From contig JABCYT010000108.1 in assembly GCA_013290035.1 (NCBI GenBank), forward strand, positions 1 to 8,582: DNA of 8,582 nt, read 5' to 3'. This stretch comes from Alphaproteobacteria bacterium. GTDB taxonomy: Bacteria > Pseudomonadota > Alphaproteobacteria > Reyranellales > Reyranellaceae. The position numbers were made by a program, and so were the translations under genes. Positions within the stretch are counted from its first letter, which is position 1. Each line of letters opens with the position of its first letter. The notes beneath the pieces are model-generated. The model was not told the DNA's origin. It did no database searches and worked only from the letters and a program-made list of their open reading frames with translations. Shown here one piece after another: positions 1 through 7,153 of this stretch.

Positions 1-76
1 CTGGTCGCGGCAAGGCCTAGGTAACGCTCCACCGCGCGGCAACAACGTGGCGGAAACTGGATAGAGGAGAAGAAGA

Positions 77-904
77 ATGAACGTCCAAACAGCCATCCCG
101 ACCGTCGACCTGTCGACGATCAAGGGCCGCCAGCAGCTTGCCTGGAGCTCGGGCGACTACGCCGTCGTCGGCACGACGCTGCAGATCGTGGGCGAAACCC
201 TCTGCGAGGCCGTCGACCTGCGCAGCAACCAGCGCGTCCTCGACGTCGCCGCCGGCAACGGCAATGCGACGCTGGCCGCCGCCCGCCGCTTCGCCGACGT
301 CGTGTCGACGGACTATGTCGCAGCCCTGCTCGAAGGCGGACGCCGGCGCGCCGAAGCCGACCGCCTGCCGGTCACTTTCCAGGAAGCCGACGCGGAGGCG
401 CTGCCCTTCGCTGATGCGAGCTTCGACGTCGTTCTGTCGACCTTCGGCGTCATGTTCACGCCCAACCAGGACAAGGCCGCCCGCGAACTGCTGCGCGTCT
501 GCCGGCCAGGCGGAAAGATCGGCCTGGCGAACTGGACGCCGGAGAGCTTCATCGGCCAGATGTTCAGGGTTCTCGGCAAATACGTACCTCCGGTCGCCGG
601 GGTGGCGCCGCCGTCGCTGTGGGGCACCAAGGCGCGCCTCGATGCCTTGTTCGGGTCGCAGGCGGTGGTCGCGGCGGAAAGCCGGAACTTTGTCTTCCGC
701 TACAAGTCGCCCGCCCATTGGCTGGAAATTTTCCGCGACTATTACGGCCCGGTGCTGAAGGCCTTCGGCGCAGTCAGTCCCGAGGCGCGCCAGGCGCTCG
801 AGAAGGATCTCTACAGCCTGCTCGACGAGAACAATGTCGCCAAGGACGGCACGCTGGTCCTGCCCAGCGAGTATCTCGAAGCGGTCATCAGCAAAAAGGG
901 CTGA
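77..904 (+). CDS. Class I SAM-dependent methyltransferase (UbiE/Methyltransf_11-like)
   Basis: A 275-residue cytoplasmic protein predicted to transfer a methyl group from S-adenosylmethionine to an unidentified small molecule. The Rossmann-type SAM site is clear: motif I VLDVAAGNGN at residues 54-63, an acidic residue closing the second strand (D79 in STDY), DAEALPF at 105-111, the FDVVLSTFGVMF strand at 116-127, and a CRPGGKIGLANW segment at 142-153 typical of UbiE-like enzymes. The C-terminal part (about 160-275) is the substrate-facing region and names no substrate. The ATG is supported by a GAGGAGA Shine-Dalgarno at 64-70, six bases upstream. A perfect hairpin follows the stop (913-939), so the gene may be a unit separate from the SDR downstream. 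Length and motif order are normal for the family. The fold is near certain; substrate and pathway are unknown. Confidence 0.93.
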   Translation: MNVQTAIPTVDLSTIKGRQQLAWSSGDYAVVGTTLQIVGETLCEAVDLRSNQRVLDVAAGNGNATLAAARRFADVVSTDYVAALLEGGRRRAEADRLPVTFQEADAEALPFADASFDVVLSTFGVMFTPNQDKAARELLRVCRPGGKIGLANWTPESFIGQMFRVLGKYVPPVAGVAPPSLWGTKARLDALFGSQAVVAAESRNFVFRYKSPAHWLEIFRDYYGPVLKAFGAVSPEARQALEKDLYSLLDENNVAKDGTLVLPSEYLEAVISKKG

Positions 905-912
905 GCTGCCGG

Positions 913-939
913 GGCGCGCCACCGCGGCAGTGGCGCGCC
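913..939 (+). terminator. Perfect GC-rich hairpin, possible terminator after the first methyltransferase
   Basis: Arms GGCGCGCCAC (913-922) and GTGGCGCGCC (930-939) are exact reverse complements, giving a 10-bp stem with a 7-nt loop nine bases after the TGA. It is followed by TTCGGCGG, not a T-run, so it is not a canonical intrinsic terminator. Such T-poor hairpins after stops are common in GC-rich genomes and may pause transcription or protect the 3' end. The rest of the 905-1057 gap shows only a weak 5-bp stem (958-973) and no promoter I would defend. Confidence 0.5.
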
Positions 940-1057
940 TTCGGCGGTGATCGGCGTCCGGCCGTCCCGCCGGCGCTGGATCGCCCCTCCCTGCTGATCT
1001 ACCATCGGATCCGCGCGTCGTTCCGCATCGCCCGGCACGTTCGCAGGGAGTCCGTCG

Positions 1058-1900
1058 ATGAAGACTGTCGTCGTGACCGGCGCGTCCACCGGCATCGGTT
1101 GGGGCTGCGTAAAAGTCCTGATCGCGAGCGGATCACGGGTTTTCGGCAGTGTGCGTAGACAGGCCGATGCCGATCGTCTGTCGCAGGAGTTCGGCCCGAC
1201 CTTCACGCCGCTCCTCTTCGACGTGACGGACGAAGCGGCGGTAGCCGCGGCCGCCAAGCAGGTAGAAGCAGCGCTCGGCGGCGAGACCTTGTCCGGGCTC
1301 GTCAACAATGCCGGCATTGCCGTGCCGGGACCGCTGCTCTATCTCAAGACCGACGACTTCGAACATCAGCTCACGGTCAACGTCACCGCCCAGTTGATCG
1401 TGACACAGGCCTTCGCGCCGCTGCTCGGCGTCGACCGCTCGCGCCAGGGTGCCCCCGGGCGCATCGTGATGATCTCTTCGGTCGGCGGAAAGAACGCGAT
1501 GCCGTTCCTCGGCGCCTACAGCGCGTCGAAATTCGCGCTCGAAGGGATGTCCGAATCGCTGCGCCGCGAGCTCATGCCGTTCGGCATCGACGTGATCATC
1601 GTCGCCCCCGGCGCCGTGGCGACACCGATCTGGGACAAGGCGGATGCCCTGGATCTGGCGCCCTTCGCCGACACGCCCTATGCGCCGGCGCTGAAGAAGC
1701 TGAAGGCCTTCATGATCGCCAATGGCCGCAAAGGCCTGCCCGTGGAGAAGCTGGGCGAAACGGTCAAGGCTGCCCTTACCCTGTCGAACCCGAAGACCCG
1801 CTATACAGTGGCGCCCAATCCGGTCCAGAACCTGATGGCCACCACGTTGCCGAAGCGCTTCGTGGACAATCTCATCGCGCGCCAGCTGGGACTGAAGTAG
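1058..1900 (+). CDS. Short-chain dehydrogenase/reductase (classical SDR)
   Basis: A 280-residue NAD(P)-dependent oxidoreductase that interconverts an alcohol and a ketone (or reduces a related group) on an unidentified substrate in the cytoplasm. All classical SDR landmarks are present: the cofactor glycine motif TGASTGIG at residues 7-14, the acidic D55 before V56 contacting adenine, NNAG at 83-86, N108 in NVT, the catalytic serine in ISS (S141 by spacing), and YSASK giving Y154 and K158. The PG turn lies at 184-185, with a cofactor-contacting threonine at 189. Arginines at 33-34 after the second strand suggest preference for NADP(H); that is inference. An AGGGAG Shine-Dalgarno at 1045-1050, seven bases before the ATG, supports this start. 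The next gene begins 30 bases after the stop, so the two probably share a transcript. The active site looks complete. Confidence 0.94.
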   Translation: MKTVVVTGASTGIGWGCVKVLIASGSRVFGSVRRQADADRLSQEFGPTFTPLLFDVTDEAAVAAAAKQVEAALGGETLSGLVNNAGIAVPGPLLYLKTDDFEHQLTVNVTAQLIVTQAFAPLLGVDRSRQGAPGRIVMISSVGGKNAMPFLGAYSASKFALEGMSESLRRELMPFGIDVIIVAPGAVATPIWDKADALDLAPFADTPYAPALKKLKAFMIANGRKGLPVEKLGETVKAALTLSNPKTRYTVAPNPVQNLMATTLPKRFVDNLIARQLGLK

Positions 1901-1930
1901 CGTTGCGCGATCGACACCAGGAGCAGAGCG

Positions 1931-2695
1931 ATGGAGAGAGTGCACGAGAATGTGGTCGAGGCCCAGTTCGGGCCGCGCGCCAAGGCCTATGTCGAAAGCG
2001 CCGTTCACGCTCAGGGCGCCGACCTCGACGCGCTGGAAGCGATCGTGCGCGAACTGCGCCCCGCGCACGCGCTCGATCTCGGCACCGGCGGCGGTCACGT
2101 CTCCTATCTGATGGCGCGCCATGCCGGCACCGTCACGGCATCGGATCTATCGCGCGACATGCTCGATGCCGTGGCCGCCGCGGCGCGCGAGCGAGGTCTT
2201 GCCAATATCGAGACGGTCCAGGCGCCGGCCGAGCACTTGCCGTTCGACGACGGCTGCTTCGATTTCCTGGCCTGCCGGTTTTCGGCCCATCATTGGCGCG
2301 ACTTCCAAGGCGGCCTCGGCGAGGCGCGCCGGGTGCTGAAACCCGGCGCGCGCGCCGTCTTCATCGACGTCCATTCGGCCGGCCCTGCCCTGTTCGACAC
2401 CCATCTCCAGGCCGTCGAACTGCTGCGCGACACCTCGCATGTCCGCGACTACACGGCCTCGCAATGGACCGCCGCCCTCGCCCATGCGGGCTTCGCGCTG
2501 GCCGGCTGCCGGACATGGCGGCTGCGCATGGACTTTCCCGTCTGGACGGCCCGCATGCGCACACCCGACGAGAACATCCGGGCGATCCGGGCACTGCAGA
2601 CCGCCGCCTCGTCGGAGACAAGGGCGCATTTCGCGATCGAAGCCGACGGCTCGTTCCTGCTCGATATCCTGATGGTCGAGACGACAGCCGACTGA
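1931..2695 (+). CDS. Class I SAM-dependent methyltransferase (Methyltransf_11)
   Basis: A 254-residue methyltransferase with a standard SAM-binding core: motif I ALDLGTGGGH at residues 47-56, the acidic ribose-binding D72 in ASDLS, APAEHLPF at 98-105, a CRFSAHHW segment at 115-122 and RRVLKPGA at 133-140. Histidines at 120-121, after the fourth strand, are a frequent feature of UbiE/YcgJ-type enzymes. The C-terminal third (about 150-254) is the likely substrate cap and gives no substrate clue. The start is set by an AGGAG Shine-Dalgarno at 1919-1923, seven bases upstream, and by position just behind the SDR. Apart from the SAM core it shows no close likeness to the methyltransferase at 77-904, so this is not a recent tandem duplication. 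The 3' end faces the convergent oxidoreductase gene across only 19 bases. Confidence 0.93.
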   Translation: MERVHENVVEAQFGPRAKAYVESAVHAQGADLDALEAIVRELRPAHALDLGTGGGHVSYLMARHAGTVTASDLSRDMLDAVAAAARERGLANIETVQAPAEHLPFDDGCFDFLACRFSAHHWRDFQGGLGEARRVLKPGARAVFIDVHSAGPALFDTHLQAVELLRDTSHVRDYTASQWTAALAHAGFALAGCRTWRLRMDFPVWTARMRTPDENIRAIRALQTAASSETRAHFAIEADGSFLLDILMVETTAD

Positions 2696-2714
2696 ACCCG
2701 CGTCGATACGGCCT

Positions 2715-3710
2715 TCAGCCGGCAAGCCGCGGGCGGATGATTCGCGCGAAGGCCTCGACCTCGGCTTCCGGCATGGTGTAGCCGCCGGCAAGATCGTGCG
2801 CCGGAAACAGGAAGACATCCTCGACGCCGGCCTCCTCGCGCGCCTGCAGCAGCCGCTCTGCACAGCGTTCCGGCGAGCCGAACAGGCCGAACGCATCGGC
2901 AATCCGTCGCGCCTGGTCCTCCGGGATGGCGGCCGGGTCGTGCGATTCGGCGATGTCGAAACCGGCTTCCCCCAGCCAGCGCAGATTCGCGACGCTCGGA
3001 TAAGCGAGGAAGGGCTGGCCGGGCGCGACCCAGCTCCTGACCCAGCGCGCGCCCACCTCGGCATCGGAGCCGAGACCGAGCGTGACCACGAACGTCACCG
3101 GAAACCCCGCCAGGGAGCGGCCGGCCCGCCTCGCCCCTTCCTCGAGGTGGCGCAAGGCCGCGCGGATCGCTGCCGGATGCAGGCCGACCATGAGAAAGGC
3201 GCCATCGGCCACTTCGCCGGCGAGTTCGATCATGCGCGGACCGGCCGCCAGCAGATACACCGGCGTCGGCGGCGCACTTCGGTTCCTGAGGCGGGTCGAC
3301 GTCGGACCGAACCCGACTTCTTCCCCGGCCAGAAGCCGGCGGAGATCGACGATCGCGTCGCGCATGAAAGCCACCCCGGCGCGCGGCTTGCCGACGCTGC
3401 GCGTCGAGATGAAGCCGGGCGCCACGGTGAGGCAGGTGCGGCCAGGCGCTATTTCTTCCAAGCTGTGCGCGAGCGAGGCCAGAACCAGCGGATGGCGAAC
3501 CATGGGACTCGAGGTGGCAGGAAACAGTCTTATCCGCTGCGTCGCCCGAGCCGCCAGCGCCAAGGCCAGGTAGGCATCCCGGCCGCTGGACGGATGGTCG
3601 TGGACGCCGACCCCGTCGAAGCCCGCGTCTTCGCAGCGGACGACGAAATCGGCAATGTCGGGCAAGGGCCGCCCGACCGGCACCCGCAGAGCCACGCGAA
3701 GCCGGGTCAT
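2715..3710 (-). CDS. LLM-class flavin/F420-dependent oxidoreductase (Mer-like)
   Basis: A 331-residue protein of the luciferase-like (LLM) TIM-barrel family, which includes FMN-dependent monooxygenases and F420-dependent reductases. Supporting landmarks are GVHDHP at residues 35-40, SSPMVRHP at 67-74 (the conserved RHP turn), and a phosphate-site stretch around LLAAGPRMIELAGEVADG (153-170) resembling methylenetetrahydromethanopterin reductase-like members. The length is normal. Whether the cofactor is FMN or F420 cannot be decided here. It is the last gene of the liv unit on the - strand, 48 bases behind livF, suggesting it acts on the imported solute; this is inference. No strong Shine-Dalgarno precedes the ATG, but a 10-codon mini-ORF ends in an ATGA overlap with it, and no earlier in-frame start exists in the gap. 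The 3' end converges on the methyltransferase at 1931-2695. Confidence 0.88.
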   Translation of the reverse strand: MTRLRVALRVPVGRPLPDIADFVVRCEDAGFDGVGVHDHPSSGRDAYLALALAARATQRIRLFPATSSPMVRHPLVLASLAHSLEEIAPGRTCLTVAPGFISTRSVGKPRAGVAFMRDAIVDLRRLLAGEEVGFGPTSTRLRNRSAPPTPVYLLAAGPRMIELAGEVADGAFLMVGLHPAAIRAALRHLEEGARRAGRSLAGFPVTFVVTLGLGSDAEVGARWVRSWVAPGQPFLAYPSVANLRWLGEAGFDIAESHDPAAIPEDQARRIADAFGLFGSPERCAERLLQAREEAGVEDVFLFPAHDLAGGYTMPEAEVEAFARIIRPRLAG

Positions 3711-3739
3711 CCGCTCAGCTCTTTCCGTCCGACCTTCAT
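3707..3739 (-). CDS. Possible 10-codon coupling mini-ORF before the oxidoreductase
   Basis: In the livF-oxidoreductase gap the - strand reads ATG at 3739-3737, ten codons (MKVGRKELSG), then TGA at 3709-3707. That TGA shares the sequence ATGA with the oxidoreductase start (3710-3708). A GAGAGG sequence lies four bases before the mini-ORF ATG, a closer match to a ribosome site than anything ahead of the oxidoreductase itself. Ribosomes ending here could restart on the main gene. The peptide itself resembles nothing I know and may have no function. It is short enough to be chance. Confidence 0.3.
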   Translation of the reverse strand: MKVGRKELSG

Positions 3740-3758
3740 GCCGCCTCTCGATGACGAG

Positions 3759-4484
3759 TCAGGCCTTGTCGAGGTCCCATTCCTCGGCCGAGGCGCCCGC
3801 CAGCGACTGCATCAACCCCTCGTCCGCAGCCAGCACGGCGGCCGGCCCGTGATGCACCACGATGCCATGATCGAGCACGTAGGCGGTATCGGCAATGTCG
3901 AGCGCCATGCGCACGTTCTGTTCCACGATGAGGACCGTCATGCCCTCCTGCTTCATGGTGGTGACGATGCGGAACACGTCCTTGACGATCAGCGGCGCCA
4001 GCCCCTGCGAGGGCTCGTCCAGGATCAGCACCTTCGGGTTCAGCAGCAAGGCGCGGGCGATCGACAGCATCTCCTGCTCACCGCCCGACAATTGCCGGCC
4101 ACGATTCATCTTGCGCTCCTCCAGCCGCGGGAACAGCGCGTAGATACGCGGGATATCGAAGGGTCCCGCGACGCCCTGCGGCACCTTCAGATTGTCCTCG
4201 ACGGTGAGGTTGGCGAAGACACGCCGCCCTTCCGGCACGTAGCCGACCCTCAGCCGCGACACCTGATAGGGCGCGAGCTTCGCCGCTTCGGTGCCGAACA
4301 CCTGGATGGAGCCGGACCGGGCCGGCGTCAGCCCCATGATGCTGCGCATCATCGTGGTCTTGCCGGCGCCGTTGCGGCCCAGCAACGTCGTGATGCTGCC
4401 CTCCTCGGCGACCAGGGAAACGTCATGCAGGATATGGCTCTTGCCGTAGAAGGTGTTGAGCCGGCTGACCTCGATGGCGTTCAT
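3759..4484 (-). CDS. livF: Liv-type ABC transporter ATP-binding protein LivF
   Basis: A 241-residue ATPase subunit of a hydrophobic amino acid type (HAAT/Liv) importer, at the inner face of the cytoplasmic membrane. Walker A is GRNGAGKT at residues 36-43, the GYVPEGRRVF segment at 81-90 is the LivF form of the Q-loop region, the signature is LSGGEQ at 132-137, and Walker B is VLILDEP at 152-158 with catalytic E157. The switch position reads IVEQN (186-190) with glutamine in place of the usual histidine, as is standard in LivF proteins, so this is not a defect. The ATG overlaps the livG stop by four bases (ATGA, 4484-4481), and a modest GGGAAA ribosome site precedes it. LivF pairs with LivG to drive import through LivH and LivM. 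The symbol gives the family role; leucine transport is not implied. Confidence 0.95.
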   Translation of the reverse strand: MNAIEVSRLNTFYGKSHILHDVSLVAEEGSITTLLGRNGAGKTTMMRSIMGLTPARSGSIQVFGTEAAKLAPYQVSRLRVGYVPEGRRVFANLTVEDNLKVPQGVAGPFDIPRIYALFPRLEERKMNRGRQLSGGEQEMLSIARALLLNPKVLILDEPSQGLAPLIVKDVFRIVTTMKQEGMTVLIVEQNVRMALDIADTAYVLDHGIVVHHGPAAVLAADEGLMQSLAGASAEEWDLDKA

Positions 4485-5242
4485 TCGGCTTTTCCCAGGT
4501 AGGCGTTCTGGACGTGCTCGTTGGCGCCGATTTCCTCCGGCGTGCCTTCGGCCAGCAGCCGGCCCTCGGCCAGGACCGAGATGTGGTCGGCCAGGTGGAA
4601 AACCACACGCATGTCATGCTCGATCAGGACGATCGTGTATTTCGAATCACGATGCAGGCGGCGGATCAGGCCGGTGATCTGGTAGGTCTCCTCGTCGCCC
4701 ATGCCGGCCGTCGGCTCATCGAGCAGCAGCAGGCTGGGCTTGAGCGCCAGCGCCATGGCGATCTCCGTCGCCCGCTGGTCGCCGTGCGACAGCTCGCCGA
4801 CCAGACGATCGGCCTTGGAGGTCAGGTTGGCCAGCCCCATCACTTCGTCGGACGCGGCGGCGACGCGCTGCTTGTCGGCGCCCGTCAGCCAGGCGCGCAG
4901 GCTGAAGCCCAGACCCGTTTCCACCGCGATCCGGGTGTTTTCCCGCACCGTCAGTTCCGGGAAGATCTCGGTGATCTGGAAGGTGCGGCCCATGCCCATC
5001 TTGACCCTGCCGGCGGCCGGGACGCCGTTGATGTTCCGGCCATCCAGCAGGATGTCACCCGACGAGGGCGGGAAAAACCCGGTGATCAGGTTGAAGAACG
5101 TGGTCTTGCCGGCGCCGTTCGGCCCGATGATCGCGCGCAGCTCGCCGCTCTCGACGCGCATCGACACGTCGGACACGGCCCGCAGGTTGCCGAAGTTCTT
5201 GGAGGCGTTGTGCACCTCGAGCTTGGGTGCCGTCGTGCTCAC
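4481..5242 (-). CDS. livG: Liv-type ABC transporter ATP-binding protein LivG
   Basis: A 253-residue ATPase, partner of LivF. Walker A is GPNGAGKT at residues 40-47, the Q-loop glutamine is in RTFQ (86-89), Walker B is LLLLDEP at 171-177 with E176, and the switch histidine is H209 in IEHDM. The C-terminal NAYLG (246-250) is typical of LivG. The signature reads LSHGDQ (151-156), not LSGGQ; this variant occurs in some HAAT ATPases and may point to a non-amino-acid subclass. The start is GTG at 5242-5240, which overlaps the livM TGA as GTGA and has a GAGGAAGG ribosome site seven bases upstream. An ATG-initiated reading that extends to 5530 is misleading: its extra 96 residues lie wholly inside livM in another frame and have no ABC character. 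Confidence 0.94.
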   Translation of the reverse strand: MSTTAPKLEVHNASKNFGNLRAVSDVSMRVESGELRAIIGPNGAGKTTFFNLITGFFPPSSGDILLDGRNINGVPAAGRVKMGMGRTFQITEIFPELTVRENTRIAVETGLGFSLRAWLTGADKQRVAAASDEVMGLANLTSKADRLVGELSHGDQRATEIAMALALKPSLLLLDEPTAGMGDEETYQITGLIRRLHRDSKYTIVLIEHDMRVVFHLADHISVLAEGRLLAEGTPEEIGANEHVQNAYLGKAE

Positions 5243-5257
5243 GCTTCGGCCTTCCTC
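5239..5257 (-). promoter_or_regulatory. Ribosome site and GTG start of livG, overlapping the livM stop
   Basis: GAGGAAGG (5257-5250) lies seven bases before GTG (5242-5240), and GTGA contains the livM stop. This decides the livG start against the longer ATG reading and indicates translational coupling with livM. Confidence 0.85.
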
Positions 5258-6216
5258 TTCAGCATGCCCATCAGGCCACGCGGAAAGAACAGCACGACGA
5301 GGACGAATGTCATGCCGACGAAGAACATCCAATTGGTGGTCATCGACGAGACGTAATCCTGCAGCATCACGAACAGCACGGCGCCGACCAGCGGTCCCCA
5401 GAAGGTGCGCATGCCGCCCATGACCGTGATCATCACGATATTGCCGGACATGATGTAGTTCAGGCCCAGCGGATCGGCGAAGTTGTTGAGCAGCGCATAA
5501 AGGCTGCCGGCCAAAGCGGTGAAGAAGCACGAGATGGAGAAGGACAGCCAGATGTGCCGTTCCACCGGCAGGCCGAGAAAGCGGGCGCGGCGCTCGTTCT
5601 CGCGGATCGCCAGCAGGGTTCGTCCGAAGGGCGACCCCAGGACCAGCGCCTGCAGGCCGACGGCCAGGCCGAAGACCAGCAGGATGAAGAAATAGAACAG
5701 GGTTCCGTTGTTGGCGATGTCGAGCGTAGCGAAGCCGAGATCGATCGGCGCGCGCGCGAAGCCGCGCAACCCGTCATAGCCGCCGGTAAGATCGTCCCAC
5801 TTGTAGGCGATGTAGAAACACACCTGCCCGAAGGCGATGGTCACCATGGCGAAATAGACCCCGCGGCGACGGACCAACAGCAGGCCGAACAAGGTGCCGG
5901 CGATGCCGCCCAAGAGCGTGCCCGCCAACATGGCCAGGGGGGTGGAGGCCGCCACGAATTTCAGGCACAGGCCCGCGCCGTAGGCGCCCAGCCCGAAATA
6001 GGCGGCATGGCCGAAGCTCATCACGCCGGTGAAACCCAGCAGCATGTTGAAGCTCATCGCGGCGAGCGCGAAGACCAGCACGCGGCCCGCCATCGCCGTG
6101 TAGCCGCCCAACAGGGGCAGCCACAACGGCACCGTCAGGAGGAGCGCCCAGATGATGAGAAGCTGGCGCCACGGCCGCGCGGCCGGCGATGGCGCGGTCG
6201 CCAGGGGCGTGCTCAT
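5239..6216 (-). CDS. livM: Liv-type ABC transporter permease LivM
   Basis: A 325-residue integral membrane permease of a HAAT/Liv importer. After a short polar N-terminus (residues 1-17) there are about ten hydrophobic segments, roughly at 18-36, 43-60, 66-88, 95-116, 122-138, 171-193, 224-245, 258-268, 275-291 and 298-312. Family marks are GFTGVMSFGHAAYFGLGAY at 61-79 and the cytoplasmic coupling loop around GRTLLAIRENERRARFLGL (198-216), which contacts the ATPases. The ending FFPRGLMGML is typical. The ATG overlaps the livH stop as ATGA (6216-6213), and a strong GAGGAGGGG ribosome site lies eight bases upstream inside the livH end. With LivH it forms the membrane channel. Length and motifs are normal; the sequence does not reveal what it transports. 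Confidence 0.95.
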   Translation of the reverse strand: MSTPLATAPSPAARPWRQLLIIWALLLTVPLWLPLLGGYTAMAGRVLVFALAAMSFNMLLGFTGVMSFGHAAYFGLGAYGAGLCLKFVAASTPLAMLAGTLLGGIAGTLFGLLLVRRRGVYFAMVTIAFGQVCFYIAYKWDDLTGGYDGLRGFARAPIDLGFATLDIANNGTLFYFFILLVFGLAVGLQALVLGSPFGRTLLAIRENERRARFLGLPVERHIWLSFSISCFFTALAGSLYALLNNFADPLGLNYIMSGNIVMITVMGGMRTFWGPLVGAVLFVMLQDYVSSMTTNWMFFVGMTFVLVVLFFPRGLMGMLKRKAEA

Positions 6217-7082
6217 GTCAGCATCCCCTCCTCGCCGAGAAGTCCGCGCGGGCGGATCAGCAGGACCAGCGCCATGATGATGTAGATCACCGCTTCGGCC
6301 CCGGCGGGGTAGACGACCGTGGTCAGCGCCGAGGCGACGCCGATCAGCAGGCCGCCCAGCAGCGTGCCGGTCAGGCTGCCGACGCCGCCGACGATGATGG
6401 CGATGAAGCTCGGCATGATCAGGTCGTCACCCATGTTGGGGTTGAGCCCGATCTGGCCGGCGGCCAACACGCCCGCGAGGCCCGCGAGGAAGCTGCCGAC
6501 GGCGAAGTTGTAGGACCGCAGCGCCGCGACGTTGACGCCCAGCGCCGACACCGTGTCGAGGTCGAGCGTTCCCGCCCGGATGCGCATGCCGACCCGCGTG
6601 TAGCGCAGGAAGGCGAACAAGCCGGCGACCGCAACGATGACGACGACGACCATGAACACCCGGTACCAGGTGATGAAGAACAAATCGGCCGTGATCGGCA
6701 GCGACAGGATATCGGGAATTCCCAGAGGCAGCGGACTCGGCCCCCAGATGAAGCGGCAGGCGTCCTGCAGGATGAAGCCGAGACCGAACGTCAGCAGCAG
6801 GCTGTAGATATGGTTGCGGGCATAGACATGCCGGATCAGCAGCTTCTCGATGATGTAGCCGAAGATCGCGGTCAGGAAGGGCGATACCAGCAGCGCGCCC
6901 CAGAAGCCGAGATAGGGCGTGAGCGTGAAGGCGAGATAGCCGCCGATGGCGAGGAAGTTGCCGTGCGCGAAATTCACCACGTTGCTGAGATTGATAATCA
7001 GCGAGAGGCCAAGCGCCATAAGCACGTAAAAAGCACCAACGATCAACCCGTTGGTGAGGTTGAACAAGACGAGTTGCAGCAT
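6213..7082 (-). CDS. livH: Liv-type ABC transporter permease LivH
   Basis: A 289-residue membrane permease. The N-terminus MLQLVLFNLTNGLIVGAFY is the usual LivH opening, followed by NVVNFAHGNFLAIGGY at 34-49, the coupling loop around RYTRVGMRIRAGTLDLDTVS (160-179), GGVGSLTGTLLGGLLIG at 232-248 and RPRGL at 277-281. About eight hydrophobic segments are visible, for example 12-31, 42-56, 62-78, 93-108, 141-158, 192-209, 222-250 and 263-277. The ATG at 7082 is preferred because the family N-terminus begins there and the next methionine (residue 22) would remove the first segment. The upstream bases lack a clear Shine-Dalgarno, unlike livM and livG, so translation may be modest. A 9-bp tandem duplication at 6472-6489 encodes LAGLAG (199-204) without breaking the frame. 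Confidence 0.94.
   Translation of the reverse strand: MLQLVLFNLTNGLIVGAFYVLMALGLSLIINLSNVVNFAHGNFLAIGGYLAFTLTPYLGFWGALLVSPFLTAIFGYIIEKLLIRHVYARNHIYSLLLTFGLGFILQDACRFIWGPSPLPLGIPDILSLPITADLFFITWYRVFMVVVVIVAVAGLFAFLRYTRVGMRIRAGTLDLDTVSALGVNVAALRSYNFAVGSFLAGLAGVLAAGQIGLNPNMGDDLIMPSFIAIIVGGVGSLTGTLLGGLLIGVASALTTVVYPAGAEAVIYIIMALVLLIRPRGLLGEEGMLT
6472..6489. repeat. 9-bp tandem duplication inside livH
   Basis: CCCGCGAGG occurs twice head to tail (6472-6480 and 6481-6489). It encodes LAG-LAG in a membrane segment and keeps the frame. It could be a slippage-prone spot that adds or removes three residues, or simple coincidence of a repeated tripeptide with identical codons. Confidence 0.6.
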
Positions 7083-7113
7083 GTGCCAGACCGGGAACTG
7101 GAGGACGAAGAAT

Positions 7114-7142
7114 TACGCCGCGCGGTCGTCCCGCGCGGCGTA
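7114..7142 (-). promoter_or_regulatory. Perfect 12-bp hairpin between livK and livH
   Basis: Arms 7114-7125 and 7131-7142 are exact reverse complements (TACGCCGCGCGG and CCGCGCGGCGTA) around a 5-nt loop. On the - strand it starts 11 nt after the livK stop and is followed by ATTCTTCG, with no U-run. It is therefore more likely a partial terminator or a barrier protecting the livK mRNA 3' end than a full terminator. The position between a binding-protein gene and its permease genes matches the known use of such hairpins to give more binding protein than permease. That role is inference. Confidence 0.6.
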
Positions 7143-7153
7143 TCGCCTGGGGC

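Noticed and set aside
1..24. Possible last codons of an upstream + strand gene
   Set aside because: Stops occur in two frames (TAG at 18-20 and TAA at 22-24), and the few codons cannot show which, if either, is coding.
17..922. A 301-codon - strand frame opposite the first methyltransferase, and a similar one at 1133-2122
   Set aside because: Both cover strongly supported + strand genes and have no domain or ribosome site that would justify them.
2696..2714. Possible bidirectional terminator between the convergent genes
   Set aside because: Only a 4-bp stem can be drawn around 2709-2721, with no T-run on either side; too weak to annotate.
2796..4502. A 568-codon open frame on the + strand across the oxidoreductase and livF
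   Set aside because: It lies antisense to two well-recognised genes, has a low-complexity R/H/Q/G-rich translation with no domain, and is the expected by-product of GC-rich codon use.
5243..5530. N-terminal extension of LivG to an ATG at 5530
   Set aside because: The 96 extra residues lie inside livM in another frame; the GTG at 5242 has a good ribosome site and gives the normal family length.
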